DNA of 41,397 nucleotides from Desulfuromonas sp. (GTDB taxonomy: Bacteria > Desulfobacterota > Desulfuromonadia > Desulfuromonadales > Desulfuromonadaceae), in assembly GCA_021162745.1 (NCBI GenBank), contig JAGGYC010000146.1, positions 1-41,397 of the forward strand. Reading direction: 5' to 3'. The notes beneath the pieces are model-generated. The model worked only from the letters and a program-made list of their open reading frames with translations. It was not told the DNA's origin and ran no database searches. Both the position numbers and the translations under genes were made by a program. Positions 9,901 through 17,743 of the stretch are shown here, piece by piece; the first letter of the stretch is position 1; each line of letters opens with the position of its first letter.

Positions 9901-10044
9901 CGGTTTTTGATCCCTATGGCGATATCGCTGGGCTTTGGTATTTTGTTTGCTACTTTGATAGCGTTGTTGTTGGTGCCGGTTTTGTATATGGTTGTGGAGG
10001 ATTTGCGGGGGTGGTGGAGCAAGGGGCATTCGCTGGATTCTTGA
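6925..10044 (+). CDS. RND efflux pump, inner-membrane transporter
   Basis: A 1039-residue AcrB-superfamily proton-driven pump with twelve predicted membrane helices in two repeats. The TM4 proton-relay pair is present in GIVVDDAIVVGEN. The second repeat has GVVVNDSLVLIDFANRR, with Asn in place of the Lys that HAE1 pumps such as AcrB carry in TM10. Two large periplasmic loops (about residues 40-340 and 560-850) form the porter and docking domains. It is the last gene of the outer-membrane factor / adaptor / pump operon. Substrates cannot be predicted; neighbouring Cpx-like control suggests toxic or envelope-damaging compounds. Confidence 0.93.
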   Translation: MSTVLRDQNERGPIAWMAGNSVAANLLMLFLLIGGLVMGTRIKQEVFPEFTVDVVTVSVAYPGASPEEVEQGIVLAIEEAVQGLDGVDEVVSSAREGVAVVTIDLLLGADLQKLANDIENEIDRITTFPEESEEPQVEVVSRKRQVVSLVLYGDQTEHTLRNLAEQLRDSLLQDPDITQVELAGVRNLEISIDVAQHQLRRYGLTLAEVAQQVNEASLDLPGGGIKTESGEVLVRMKERRDTGEQFAAIPVISNNDGSVIRLDEIATVSDGFEDSDRSAIYNGKRAVMIEVYRIGDQTPIEVADAVFAQMATWQTKLPPGIEMAVVNDSSDVFKQRADLLLRNAFLGLALVLVLLSIFLEARLAFWVTMGIPVSFLGAFLLLPLAGVSINMVSMFAFIIALGIVVDDAIVVGENIYKFRQQGMAPHRAAIAGVREVAVPVTFSVLTNIVAFMPLYFVPGTMGKIMLTIPVVVVSVFIISLIESLYVLPAHLGHLGDKRRNRPMAWLHERQQRFSAWFTHLVADIYGPFLDKVLHRRYITIALAVTVLMVTTAYVKSGRMGMTMFPKVESDFAQVQLTLPYGSPVASTEAICRQLLAAADVVAQQHGGDTLVVGSFTEIGISGSHTARIRVFLTDAELRPLPTDQFVKLWRQQTGEPVGLESIKFAADAGGPGSGDALTIELSHPDLDTLELASADLAKALSYYPRVTDIDDGFAPGKQQLDFTVRELGRSLGLNARQVALQVRNAYDGAEVLRQQRGRNEIKVVVRLPEAERITEYNLEEMVLRSPNGVEVPLFEAVDVDRGQAYISIDRRRGRRVVTVTADVNPLPQAGQVISALEQDTLPELLERYSGLSYSFEGKQADLQESMTGLAMGLGMALLLIYFLLAIPFRSYIQPTIIMISIPFGIVGAVAGHILMGYSLSIMSLFGVLALSGVVVNDSLVLIDFANRRHKAGDSAHDAVLAAGVQRFRPILLTTLTTFCGLGPMIFETSRQARFLIPMAISLGFGILFATLIALLLVPVLYMVVEDLRGWWSKGHSLDS

Positions 10045-10085
10045 TTCCTATGATCAAAACCGTGGGGTCTCGTCTCCACACGACG

Positions 10086-10127
10086 ACGTACTTTTTGCCA
10101 GGCCCCAAAAAGTAAGCAAAAATGGCC
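10086..10127. repeat. Dispersed AAAAAGTA hairpin repeat, copy 2
   Basis: This copy matches 5445-5488 almost base for base (ACGTACTTTTTGC, a short variable loop, then GCCCCAAAAAGTAAGC). It begins the gene-free, repeat-dense stretch 10045-10575 that separates the pump gene from the RAYT gene. Confidence 0.8.
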
Positions 10128-10138
10128 TTGAAAACTAG

Positions 10139-10297
10139 GCGACTATTGGGCTTTGGGATTCGTAGCGAAAAATCGGCTGGTCGAGATTCAGTTTGTTGAA
10201 AAATTGAGAACGAATAGCTTGTCTATTTGTCGATGGTTTTCGACGACCTGAGCCGATTAGACGATTTTGTAGTAGGATCACAGAGTCTAATAGTCGC
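10139..10297. repeat. Structured ~160-bp element with nested inverted repeats
   Basis: The outer arms GCGACTATT (10139-10147) and AATAGTCGC (10289-10297) are perfectly complementary. Inside, AATCGGCT-GGTCG pairs with CGACC-TG-AGCCGATT, and a CGAATAG/CTATTTG hairpin sits at the centre. The layout fits a non-autonomous MITE-like element or a structured RNA. No open frame or promoter is evident. A transposon relationship is inference. Confidence 0.55.
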
Positions 10298-10299
10298 TT

Positions 10300-10527
10300 T
10301 AGCCCTGCCGGGGGCCGCAGATCCACTTACGATGAGTCGTTTTCCGTTATGCTTCACCTTGGCGGCAAGTCGGACCTTTCGGCCGACTTAAGTGGTCTCT
10401 TTTTCAGAACCTCGGCATTGAGTAATTTGGTTGAGTGGGTGGTATCTACTTTTTTCATGGCATCGTTATGTAATATCCTGTTGGTGCTGCGCCAGCATCC
10501 CCCGTTTGTCGCCGTCGAGCGCAATGA
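10300..10527. repeat. Long dispersed repeat, copy A (inverted copy near 26210-26408)
   Basis: About 60 bp at 10318-10379 match the reverse complement of 26341-26400 nearly perfectly, including CTTACGATGAGTCGTTTTCC and GCTTCACCTTGGCGGCAAGT. Weaker, patchy similarity continues through GGCATTGAGTAA and ATCTACTTTTTTC. The block lies directly upstream of a REP and the RAYT gene and is non-coding. Confidence 0.75.
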
Positions 10528-10532
10528 TTTAT

Positions 10533-10567
10533 GTAGGTCGGGTTAGCGGAGCGTAACCCGACAACAA
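10533..10567 (+). repeat. REP element, copy 2 (left of RAYT)
   Basis: The same hairpin as 5365-5398, including the flanking GTAG and ACAACAA. It ends 8 bp before the RAYT start codon and forms an inverted pair with 11117-11147. Confidence 0.88.
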
Positions 10568-10575
10568 TACTACCT

Positions 10576-11112
10576 ATGGAATATCGAAGATCACATACAC
10601 CGGGTGGCTCATTCTTCTTCACCCTGGTCACAGAAAACCGTCGCCCAATATTTGCTTCAAAGGAAGCGGTAGCTGTTTTGCGTGAGGCCATGCGCCACGT
10701 CAAAAACTCACGTCCTTTTGACATCAATGCGGCGGTGATTTTTCCTGATCATATCCATTGTATATGGACATTGCCACCCGATGATGCGGACTTTTCTACG
10801 CGTTGGCGTTTGATCAAAACATGGTTTACCAAGCACTGCGATCCTTCGTTACGCGACAATCCGAATCGTGTTCGAACGGCCAAGGGTGGACAATCGATAT
10901 GGCAGCAACGCTATTGGGAACATCAGTTACGTGATGAGCAGGATTTTATTCGCCATGTGGAGTATATTCATTTCAATCCGGTGAAACACGGACTGGTTGC
11001 ATCGGTCAACGAATGGCCCTATTCAAGTTTTCATCGTTATGTTGATGAGGGTAATTACCCCAGTAATTGGGGCGCAGATGTTGTTGAATATTTGGATGTT
11101 GGTCGTGAATGA
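10576..11112 (+). CDS. REP-associated tyrosine transposase (RAYT, Y1_Tnp family)
   Basis: A 178-residue member of the IS200/IS605-like Y1 transposase family. The metal-binding HUH motif appears as DHIHCIW at about residue 58. The catalytic Tyr lies in the C-terminal RHVEYIHFNPVKHGLV motif, diagnostic of RAYTs. RAYTs are domesticated single-strand nucleases that recognise and spread REP hairpins. That role fits the inverted REPs on both sides (10533-10567 and 11117-11147) and the further copy at 5365. The frame is complete with all motifs, so the protein is probably active. Confidence 0.93.
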   Translation: MEYRRSHTPGGSFFFTLVTENRRPIFASKEAVAVLREAMRHVKNSRPFDINAAVIFPDHIHCIWTLPPDDADFSTRWRLIKTWFTKHCDPSLRDNPNRVRTAKGGQSIWQQRYWEHQLRDEQDFIRHVEYIHFNPVKHGLVASVNEWPYSSFHRYVDEGNYPSNWGADVVEYLDVGRE

Positions 11113-11116
11113 GGGC

Positions 11117-11147
11117 TGTCGGGTTACGCTCCGCTAACCCGACCTAC
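11117..11147 (-). repeat. REP element, copy 3 (right of RAYT, inverted)
   Basis: The reverse complement of the 10533 copy, starting 4 bp after the RAYT stop. Together they form the REP-RAYT-inverted REP arrangement called a REPtron. Confidence 0.88.
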
Positions 11148-11199
11148 GTACTACTTCGCAAAATAGATCACGAGCAGCTCAGAGATAGAGGAGTCACTC

Positions 11200-11604
11200 A
11201 TGGAATCCTCAACCCTGTTATTCCTTGCCGCAGATGCCCTGTTATTGCTGCATGTGCTGTTTGTCGCCTTTGTGGTGCTCGGTCTGATCTGCATCCTGGT
11301 GGGGAAGGTACGTGGTTGGTTGTGGGTGCGAAACCCATGGCTGCGCTTGAGCCATGCTGTGGCCATGGCGGTGGTGGTTCTCCAGACCTGGCTGGGTCTT
11401 ATCTGTCCGCTGACTACCCTTGAGATGGCACTGCGAAACCATGCTGGTGATGCCGTCTATGCCGATTCATTTGTTGGCCATTGGCTATCGACGTTGTTGT
11501 ATTATCAGTTTTCGGCCTGGGTGTTTGTCGTCTGCTATACGCTGTTTGGGCTGGCCGTCGCTGCCGGCTGGTTCTTGGTGCGTCCGCGCCGGTTGTTTAA
11601 ATAG
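11200..11604 (+). CDS. DUF2784 integral membrane protein
   Basis: A 134-residue hydrophobic protein with about four membrane helices. It matches the DUF2784 pattern: an N-terminal LHVLFVAFVVLG helix, a conserved WVRNPWLRLSH loop and LICPLTTLE followed by a polar stretch. The function is unknown. The start ATG follows a GAGGAG ribosome binding site. It stands alone between the RAYT region and the convergent export operon. Confidence 0.8.
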   Translation: MESSTLLFLAADALLLLHVLFVAFVVLGLICILVGKVRGWLWVRNPWLRLSHAVAMAVVVLQTWLGLICPLTTLEMALRNHAGDAVYADSFVGHWLSTLLYYQFSAWVFVVCYTLFGLAVAAGWFLVRPRRLFK

Positions 11605-11660
11605 ACATTTCCCGCATGAAATTGTGATGTTAAAGATGTCGGTTCATTGCTTTTTGATGC

Positions 11661-12977
11661 TCAAAAAAAGTAGCGGATTCGCAACTCAAGCTTGTCTTCG
11701 TTAAGCTTCTCACCATGCTCGGTGAACGTTTCTCCGGCAATATGTGAAAAACGCAGGCGCAGTTCCCAGTTGCTGAACCCGCTATAGACGGCTTCTGGGC
11801 TCAGGGAATAACTGTCATCGTCAAGGTTGATGATTGCGTTCAGGGCGGGGGTGAAATAGAGCAGGTCGAACGGTTCCTTGTGGATGATTCTGGCATATAG
11901 ATAGTTTCGCCCAAGCTGGGGCTTTGCATAGCCACTGCGACTGATGACTGTGGCTTTACGGAAGAGGCTGTCATCACCGCTGCTGCTGTAGAGGGTGTTC
12001 GCCTCATTGATCAGCTGGTAAAAGCGCTCCATCTCAGCTTCGGAGTATCCCGCATCGTTATGGTAGAATTCGAGGATGGTGGTGAGGTTGTTTTCAGTCA
12101 AATAACGCAAGCCGAACAGATAGCTGGTGACGGATCTGTCATGCTTTTCCAACAGGCCATAGCTGTTGAGAACCGTTACTCTCTGCTGTGGGACATGGGC
12201 AACCTCAGCGTGAATCTCAACATGGGGCGCAAGATTTTTGGAAAAATCGATGCCGTATCGGGTTGAACGGCTGTTGCCGGTGAAGACGACCATGTCGATG
12301 TCGGTATTTCGGTAGAGAAGATAGAGTTTAGCCGCCAGATTAATATGATCCTGTTCACCAAAGTCATCGTTGATCTCCTTCCATACCGGTAACACCACCG
12401 CAGTTAAGGCCAAGGTCTGAAGTGGCCCGGGGAAACTCCTGATCAGATCGACTCCGGCACCGATATAGCCTTCGAGGGCGTCTTCCGGGTTGTTGAGATC
12501 TTTAGGCCGGTTGATAAAGCCCACCGGATTCCAGGCATAGCCTGTACCCCATTTGAACGTTTTTTTCCCCAGTTCAAAGGTGATCGATGGCGACGGTTTG
12601 ATACTGGCATAGGCGGAAAAAATATCCAGCTGATCCTCGGTACCAACCTGATCCCTGCGAGTAGAGGCCTGCAGCAGCCCGTGGAAATCCACGATCCCCT
12701 TGTGATAGCTCCCCTCAAGTTGCAGGGTTGCCGTCAACCGATCCAGCTCGGCACGCGGATTATCATAGAACCCCAGTCGCCAAAAAGCGCCGGCGGTGTT
12801 AAGCCAGTGATGATCCCACTTCAGCTCAGTATAACCACCCCATTCAAAGCTCTTTTTTTCAAATTCTTCCAGATCGAAGCTGTAGTCTTCGGCCAGACTC
12901 ACGGCAGGGATGGCTAGTCCTCCCCATAACAGGGTGGCTAAACAGGTGAAAGCGATTATTTTTCGCATAAAAACCAT
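11661..12977 (-). CDS. Outer-membrane beta-barrel protein of the export operon
   Basis: A protein of about 438 residues with a signal peptide (MVFMRKIIAFTCLATLLWGG, cleavage near LAEDY). Long runs of alternating amphipathic strands end in RIRYFF, the C-terminal aromatic signature of barrels inserted by BamA. The KKTFKWGTGYAWNPVGF stretch resembles proteins found with LolA-like partners (DUF1302/alginate-export type). I chose ATG 12977, which follows AAAGAGA; the upstream extension to 13025 runs into a structured inverted repeat. It is the last gene of the five-gene minus-strand operon, about 160 bp after the LolA-like gene. The exported substrate is unknown. Confidence 0.78.
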   Translation of the reverse strand: MVFMRKIIAFTCLATLLWGGLAIPAVSLAEDYSFDLEEFEKKSFEWGGYTELKWDHHWLNTAGAFWRLGFYDNPRAELDRLTATLQLEGSYHKGIVDFHGLLQASTRRDQVGTEDQLDIFSAYASIKPSPSITFELGKKTFKWGTGYAWNPVGFINRPKDLNNPEDALEGYIGAGVDLIRSFPGPLQTLALTAVVLPVWKEINDDFGEQDHINLAAKLYLLYRNTDIDMVVFTGNSRSTRYGIDFSKNLAPHVEIHAEVAHVPQQRVTVLNSYGLLEKHDRSVTSYLFGLRYLTENNLTTILEFYHNDAGYSEAEMERFYQLINEANTLYSSSGDDSLFRKATVISRSGYAKPQLGRNYLYARIIHKEPFDLLYFTPALNAIINLDDDSYSLSPEAVYSGFSNWELRLRFSHIAGETFTEHGEKLNEDKLELRIRYFF

Positions 12978-13006
12978 AGACGTCTCTTTATTCAGCGCAC
13001 ATGTAG

Positions 13007-13113
13007 ATAAACTGGCGACGCCCATGGAAAGGGTATCTGTCGCCCGGATGGCGACAGTTAAGTACCCATGGATGGGCTTGACACGTCCCTTGGAATGGGC
13101 GTTGCCAGTTTAT
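13007..13113. repeat. Structured intercistronic inverted repeat
   Basis: Nineteen-base outer arms at 13007-13025 and 13095-13113 (ATAAACTGGCGACGCCCAT against its complement with one G-T mismatch) enclose nested stems: GGGTA with TACCC, and CTGTCGCC (13037-13044) with GGCGACAG (13050-13057). It lies between the LolA-like and barrel genes. It may stabilise or process the mRNA, or be a small MITE-like insertion. Confidence 0.65.
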
Positions 13114-13138
13114 CGGGTTGAATACATCATCCGCTGAT

Positions 13139-13900
13139 TTAACGCAACTCATCAACCCGTGACAGATAGTTGAGGGAAAAGACCTCATCCGCCAGTTCTT
13201 TTCGATTAATCTTGGCGTAGATCATGATCGATTTGTAGCCTTTGTAGAGCGGGCTGTCGGTTTCCAGTACCGACGGACGCACGACACCGTTACCAAAATC
13301 TTTCGTTTGTTTGTAATAGAGGGTTTTGATCAGCATGCCGCTGGCGGCATAGCAGGCGATGGTAGTGGGAATCAGGGATTGCTTGTCAACCCACATTTGC
13401 AGGGTGTCATAGGCGACGGCATTCGATTTCGCTTTGAGATCGAGCAGGTACAGCTCCTCCTCTTCCGTTACCTGTGCCACATCATATTCGGCACCATAAT
13501 CAAGGCGCAGGATATCGGAATTATTGAATACCCCGCCGACCACCGATTGCAAACTGGTGATACGGATTGGTCTGCCGACATTAGGGATATAGAGCCACAT
13601 ATTGTCACCCTGGCGCAGGGTGGAACGACCCTTTTCACTGGCCGGAGAGAGGAACAGGGCCACCATTTTGTCTTGCCCTTTTTTTACCGAATAGAGGACG
13701 AACTCTTTTTGGCTGCCGCTGGGCTCAATGTTGATCAGTTTGCGGTACATCTCGTATGATTCCGGGTTGAGGTTTTTGTCCACCTGCTTGAGGATGGTAC
13801 CGCCATCAAGCGCATAAGCGAGGGGCGCAGCACAGAAAAACAGCGGCAACAGTGCGAGCAGAAAGTTATTTTTCCTCAATAAGAGCTTGAACAATCTCAT
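13139..13900 (-). CDS. LolA-like outer-membrane lipoprotein-sorting family protein
   Basis: A protein of about 253 residues with a cleavable signal (hydrophobic NNFLLALLPLFFCAAPLAYA). A LolA/LppX-like half-barrel domain follows, with conserved LKQVDKNLNP, DNMWLYIPNVGRPIRI and VYTLNYLS-like (VFSLNYLSRV) segments. Relatives annotated as outer membrane lipoprotein-sorting proteins sit beside FtsX-type ABC transporters and are thought to carry hydrophobic cargo through the periplasm. ATG 13900 follows AGGAG and overlaps the end of the NifX-like gene by 35 bp, indicating one transcript. Confidence 0.82.
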   Translation of the reverse strand: MRLFKLLLRKNNFLLALLPLFFCAAPLAYALDGGTILKQVDKNLNPESYEMYRKLINIEPSGSQKEFVLYSVKKGQDKMVALFLSPASEKGRSTLRQGDNMWLYIPNVGRPIRITSLQSVVGGVFNNSDILRLDYGAEYDVAQVTEEEELYLLDLKAKSNAVAYDTLQMWVDKQSLIPTTIACYAASGMLIKTLYYKQTKDFGNGVVRPSVLETDSPLYKGYKSIMIYAKINRKELADEVFSLNYLSRVDELR

Positions 13901-14267
13901 GGGTATCTCCTGTTCGCATGACATATTTTATGCTGTATGAGTTCAGCGCACGTTCCATCTTGGTGCCGAATTCTCCGGCGACAACGAACGTAACCCCCTT
14001 GGCGTAGAGAAAAGATGCCACCTTGGGGCCTGCCCCGCCGGGCGCATCGGCAAAGGGGTTTTCCTCCGCCTCCAAGTAATTTCCACTACCATCAAAATAA
14101 AGGAAGTAGGCCGCCCTTGCCGCCTTGTCGCTGATCACGGCTCCATCCCCCTGGCTGCTGGCTGCAACGGCGATACAGGCAACATGCTCTGTAGCGTTTG
14201 CCCAACAGACCATCATTATCCCGAAAAAAATCAATAAAAAGTAGAGCGGTATTTTTTTATAAAACAT
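13866..14267 (-). CDS. Exported NifX/NifB C-terminal-like protein
   Basis: A 133-residue protein with an N-terminal signal (YFLLIFFGIMMVCWANA, cleavage near ANA-T). The mature domain has the NifX/NafY/NifB-C fold signature: an ACIAVAASS strand, the PGGAGPKVASFLYAKGVTFVVAG core and a GTKMERALNSYSIKYV helix. Cytosolic relatives bind iron-molybdenum cofactor precursors or other clusters. A secreted version inside an ABC export operon is unusual, so the cofactor role should not be assumed. ATG 14267 follows AGAGGA; the gap from the permease gene is 34 bp. Confidence 0.72.
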   Translation of the reverse strand: MFYKKIPLYFLLIFFGIMMVCWANATEHVACIAVAASSQGDGAVISDKAARAAYFLYFDGSGNYLEAEENPFADAPGGAGPKVASFLYAKGVTFVVAGEFGTKMERALNSYSIKYVMRTGDTHEIVQALIEEK

Positions 14268-14301
14268 ACTGTAGTCCTCTCGGCTTGTTTTTGCGACGCC
14301 A

Positions 14302-15546
14302 TCAAACATGCTTCAGGGCGGTAATCGGATCCATCCTTGATGCTTTCCAGGCCGGTTGCAAACTGGCGATCACGGCAATGGCGATAACCATGGCGACCAC
14401 CAGCACCACGTCTGCAACCCCGATGGTCGGCGAGAGCAGCAGACCGGTCTGGCGTCCGAAGTCGAAACGGATCTGCGTTACATTCATAATCGCGATACTG
14501 ACCAAACTGATCACCGTACCGATCGTGGTTCCCAGAATACCCATCAGCAAGCCTTCAACAATAAAAAGGGCGAGGATTTTATTTGGCAGCGTCCCGATGG
14601 CGGAAATGGTTCCGATCTCGTTGATCCGTTCATAAACAGCCATCACCATCACGTTCATGATACTGACCAGCACGATGGCCACCAGCATGATCTTGATGAA
14701 AAAAGTCATCAGATCAATCATCTTGGCAATGTTGAAGAAGGGTGAAATCTTTTCCCAAGTATGCATCTCAAAAACGGCACCTCCCTGCTGGGTTTTTATC
14801 GATCCAAGCTTTTTCTGCAGACGGGCAAAGACGGCGGGCAGCTGATCGATATCTTTCAGGCGAATGGCCACCTCACTGACCTCGGCAGTGCCGATTCTGA
14901 GTAGGGATTTGGCATCATCGATATGAATCATGCCATCGCGCCCACCCGGTCCGGAGATCCCTTCGAGAATACCACGCACCACAAAGGTCTGGCCGTTGAC
15001 TGAGCCATCCTTGTTGTTGGCTACCAGGACAATTGCATCACCGACCTTGACCTTCATCCCCTTGGCGAGCAGTTCCGGGATCAGGATCTCCCCCTGTTTA
15101 ATCAGCCCCTCCTTGTCACCAGCCAACAGCCGGTCGCTCAGCAGGGGCGCAGTCTTGATTTCATCCGTTGGGGTGACGGCATTTAAGCGAATATTGGTGG
15201 TCTCGATGAAATTGCTGAACATTGCCCCCAGCCTGATCCGCATGGAATAAGCTTCCACGCCATCTTCCTCAGCTAAAACCTGCACAATCTTATCCAGTTG
15301 TTTGCCGGTCAGGTTGCGGTTCAGGGGCAAGCTGTCAATGGAGGCCAGATAGCCTTTTTTGTGAATCTGGATATGACCCAGCATCGAATCGGTGATCTGG
15401 CCAACCATCAAGGCCTTGAAAGAGCCCGATACCGCGATAAACAGCAGCACGGCGACCACCCCCAGGGTGATCAACATGGAGGTCAGCAGGGTGCGTCGTT
15501 TGTAGCGAAACAGGTTGCGGGCAGCCAGTTTGAAAATATTAGACAT
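14302..15546 (-). CDS. FtsX/MacB-type ABC transporter permease
   Basis: A 414-residue permease with the LolC/LolE/MacB layout: one N-terminal helix (TLLTSMLITLGVVAVLLFIAVSG), a large periplasmic domain of about 230 residues, then three C-terminal helices in the FtsX domain. It includes the coupling segment AVYERINEIGTISAIGTLPNKI and ends in PAWKASRMDPITALKHV, typical of the family. It would use mechanotransmission to hand a lipid or lipoprotein to a periplasmic carrier. The start ATG 15546 lies behind GGGAGG and overlaps the ATPase gene by 8 bp. Confidence 0.9.
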   Translation of the reverse strand: MSNIFKLAARNLFRYKRRTLLTSMLITLGVVAVLLFIAVSGSFKALMVGQITDSMLGHIQIHKKGYLASIDSLPLNRNLTGKQLDKIVQVLAEEDGVEAYSMRIRLGAMFSNFIETTNIRLNAVTPTDEIKTAPLLSDRLLAGDKEGLIKQGEILIPELLAKGMKVKVGDAIVLVANNKDGSVNGQTFVVRGILEGISGPGGRDGMIHIDDAKSLLRIGTAEVSEVAIRLKDIDQLPAVFARLQKKLGSIKTQQGGAVFEMHTWEKISPFFNIAKMIDLMTFFIKIMLVAIVLVSIMNVMVMAVYERINEIGTISAIGTLPNKILALFIVEGLLMGILGTTIGTVISLVSIAIMNVTQIRFDFGRQTGLLLSPTIGVADVVLVVAMVIAIAVIASLQPAWKASRMDPITALKHV

Positions 15547-16255
15547 CATCACCTCCCACCATCCCTCCCGTCATCGTCTCCTGCCTGTGCAAGATTCCAT
15601 CTTCAAGGGTAAAGGTGATCTCGACACTATCGACAATGCGCTGATCGTGGGTAGAAAAGATAAACGTGGTGTTGAACTCATCGCGCATCTGCTTCATGAG
15701 ATCGATGATTCGGCTGGCCGTTTCACGGTCCAGATTGGCCGTCGGTTCGTCAGCCAGAACCAGCTTGGCATTGGTGACCAGGGCTCTGGCCACGGCAACG
15801 CGTTGCTTCTGGCCACCGGAGATCTGGCTGGGGTACTTATCTCCCTGATCCGCCATGCCGACCGCATCCAGCAGCTCCATGACCCGTTTTTTACGTTGTT
15901 GCCTGGGCCACTCTTGCACCATCTGTAATGGATATTCGACATTTTCAAACACCGTCAATACCGGAATCAGGTTGAAGTCCTGAAAGATAAAGCCGATATG
16001 TTCACCGCGAAAACGAGCCGCATCTGCACGGCTCAAGCTGGTGATCTCCTGCCCGGCAACCTGCAGGTAGCCGGACGTTGGCGGATCAAGGCAACCGATC
16101 ATGTTCAGCAGTGTTGTCTTGCCGCTTCCCGAAGGACCGATAAAGGAAACGAAGGAGGCTGGCTCAATGGAAAAATCAACCCCGCGAATCGCTTCAACCC
16201 GGATATCACCGCTGACATAGGTTTTAACCAATCGTTTTGCCACAACAACGGACAT
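15539..16255 (-). CDS. LolD/MacB-type ABC transporter ATP-binding protein
   Basis: A 238-residue ATPase with Walker A GPSGSGKT, Q-loop FQDFNL, signature ISGGQKQR, Walker B LVLADEP and switch His in STHD. The insertion pattern and length fit the LolD/FtsE/MacB group, which works with FtsX-type permeases. It is the first gene of the minus-strand operon ATPase, permease, NifX-like, LolA-like, barrel. The 144-bp divergent gap to nfeD (16256-16399) must hold its promoter; I saw no distinctive operator there. Confidence 0.92.
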   Translation of the reverse strand: MSVVVAKRLVKTYVSGDIRVEAIRGVDFSIEPASFVSFIGPSGSGKTTLLNMIGCLDPPTSGYLQVAGQEITSLSRADAARFRGEHIGFIFQDFNLIPVLTVFENVEYPLQMVQEWPRQQRKKRVMELLDAVGMADQGDKYPSQISGGQKQRVAVARALVTNAKLVLADEPTANLDRETASRIIDLMKQMRDEFNTTFIFSTHDQRIVDSVEITFTLEDGILHRQETMTGGMVGGDDV

Positions 16256-16399
16256 AGAGCACCTGTGCTTTCTTGATTCTGATTCAGGTTGATGTTGTAG
16301 GTCTGTCGAACTGCGGACTATGGTGTGTTTGTTCAGTCTAGCAAGGCTTTTGCGTCCGGCAATGTTTGACAGTTCTCTCCTCTTTGCTAACGTTGATCT

Positions 16400-17743
16400 A
16401 TGCGCACTTTACTTTTGACATGCTGTTGTTTGTTCCTTCTGGTCACATCCAGTCTGGCGACGTCTGCAATCGTGCGGGTGATCCCGCTAGAGGGGGTGAT
16501 CAATCCCATTATCGCCGGGTTTGTCGCTCAGCACATTACCGAAGCCAATGTGCTCAATGAGCGGGCCGTGCTGTTGTCGATGGATACGCCGGGTGGTTTG
16601 GACACGGCCATGCGCGATATCATCCAGTCGATGCTGGCGTCGCAGATTCCGGTGATTGTTCATGTCGCTCCGGCGGGAGCGCGGGCGGCTTCTGCCGGGG
16701 CGTTGATTACTCTCGCCGCCGATTTTGCCGTTATGGCACCGGGGACCAATATCGGTGCTGCTCACCCCATCGCCATCGGCATGGGACAGCAAACCACGGA
16801 CGATGGCGAGAGTCCGATGATGGAAAAGGTGATCAATGACGCGGCGGCCTATGCGCGCTCGGTGGCTGAGCAGCGCGGGCGCAGTGGCGACTGGGCCGAA
16901 CAGATTGTGCGGGAAAGTCTGTCCAGTACCGCCGAGGAGGCATTGCGGCTGCAGGTGATCGATGCCATTGCCTCGGATCGGCAACAGGCTCTACAGTCTC
17001 TGGATGGCCGCACCTATCTGCGTGACGGTCAACCGCACAGTTTTGATGGCAATGATGTGGTGTTCAGCGAGGTGGCGATGCCGCTGCGCGAACGGTTGCT
17101 CAATGTGCTGAGTCAGCCAGATGTCGCCTATCTGTTGATGATGCTCGGCTTTATGGGGATCTTTTTCGAGATCTCCCAACCGGGGGTGATCCTGCCCGGC
17201 GTGGTGGGGGTGATCAGCCTGTTGCTGGCCTTTTTTGCTTTTCAGACCCTGCCGATCAACTATGTGGGTATGTTGCTGATCATTGTCGCCATGGTGATGT
17301 TTATTCTCGAAGTGACGGTGGTCTCCTATGGCATGCTCACCGTCGGCGGCGTGCTGGCCCTGGGATTGGGTTCGCTGATGCTGGTTGACAGCCCCGATCC
17401 GCTGCTGCGGATCTCCATCGAGGTGATTGGCTCGACGGTGTTGGCTGTTCTGACCTGTCTGGGATTGGTGATCATGTTTGTGATGAAGTCCCAGCGCCGA
17501 GCACCGGTTTCCGGTCTGGAGGGGCTGATCGGTGAACAGGGGGTGGCCCTGTCCGATCTTCATTTAGCAGGGCGGGTGTTTGTCCATGGCGAGCACTGGG
17601 ATGCCATTGCCAGCGAAGATGTTTCCGCAGGGGAAGCCATTGAGGTGTTGAAGGTGACGGAGTTGCTGACGTTGCAGGTGCGTCCGCTGCCTGTGGACGC
17701 TGACGAGACGTCGGCAGAGCCTATCGAACAGAGGAGTGAATGA
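16400..17743 (+). CDS. NfeD-family membrane serine protease (ClpP class)
   Basis: A 447-residue protein with a signal sequence and a ClpP-like protease domain. The nucleophile Ser is in RAASAGALI and the general base Lys in [16 protein letters not shown], matching the Ser-Lys dyad of the archaeal PH1510 protease. About four membrane helices follow (residues ~235-370), and then a C-terminal OB-fold NfeD domain ([16 protein letters not shown]...[12 protein letters not shown]). Such proteases cleave hydrophobic segments of stomatin partners. Its stop overlaps the slipin start (ATGA), the usual partnership. Confidence 0.92.
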   Translation: MRTLLLTCCCLFLLVTSSLATSAIVRVIPLEGVINPIIAGFVAQHITEANVLNERAVLLSMDTPGGLDTAMRDIIQSMLASQIPVIVHVAPAGARAASAGALITLAADFAVMAPGTNIGAAHPIAIGMGQQTTDDGESPMMEKVINDAAAYARSVAEQRGRSGDWAEQIVRESLSSTAEEALRLQVIDAIASDRQQALQSLDGRTYLRDGQPHSFDGNDVVFSEVAMPLRERLLNVLSQPDVAYLLMMLGFMGIFFEISQPGVILPGVVGVISLLLAFFAFQTLPINYVGMLLIIVAMVMFILEVTVVSYGMLTVGGVLALGLGSLMLVDSPDPLLRISIEVIGSTVLAVLTCLGLVIMFVMKSQRRAPVSGLEGLIGEQGVALSDLHLAGRVFVHGEHWDAIASEDVSAGEAIEVLKVTELLTLQVRPLPVDADETSAEPIEQRSE

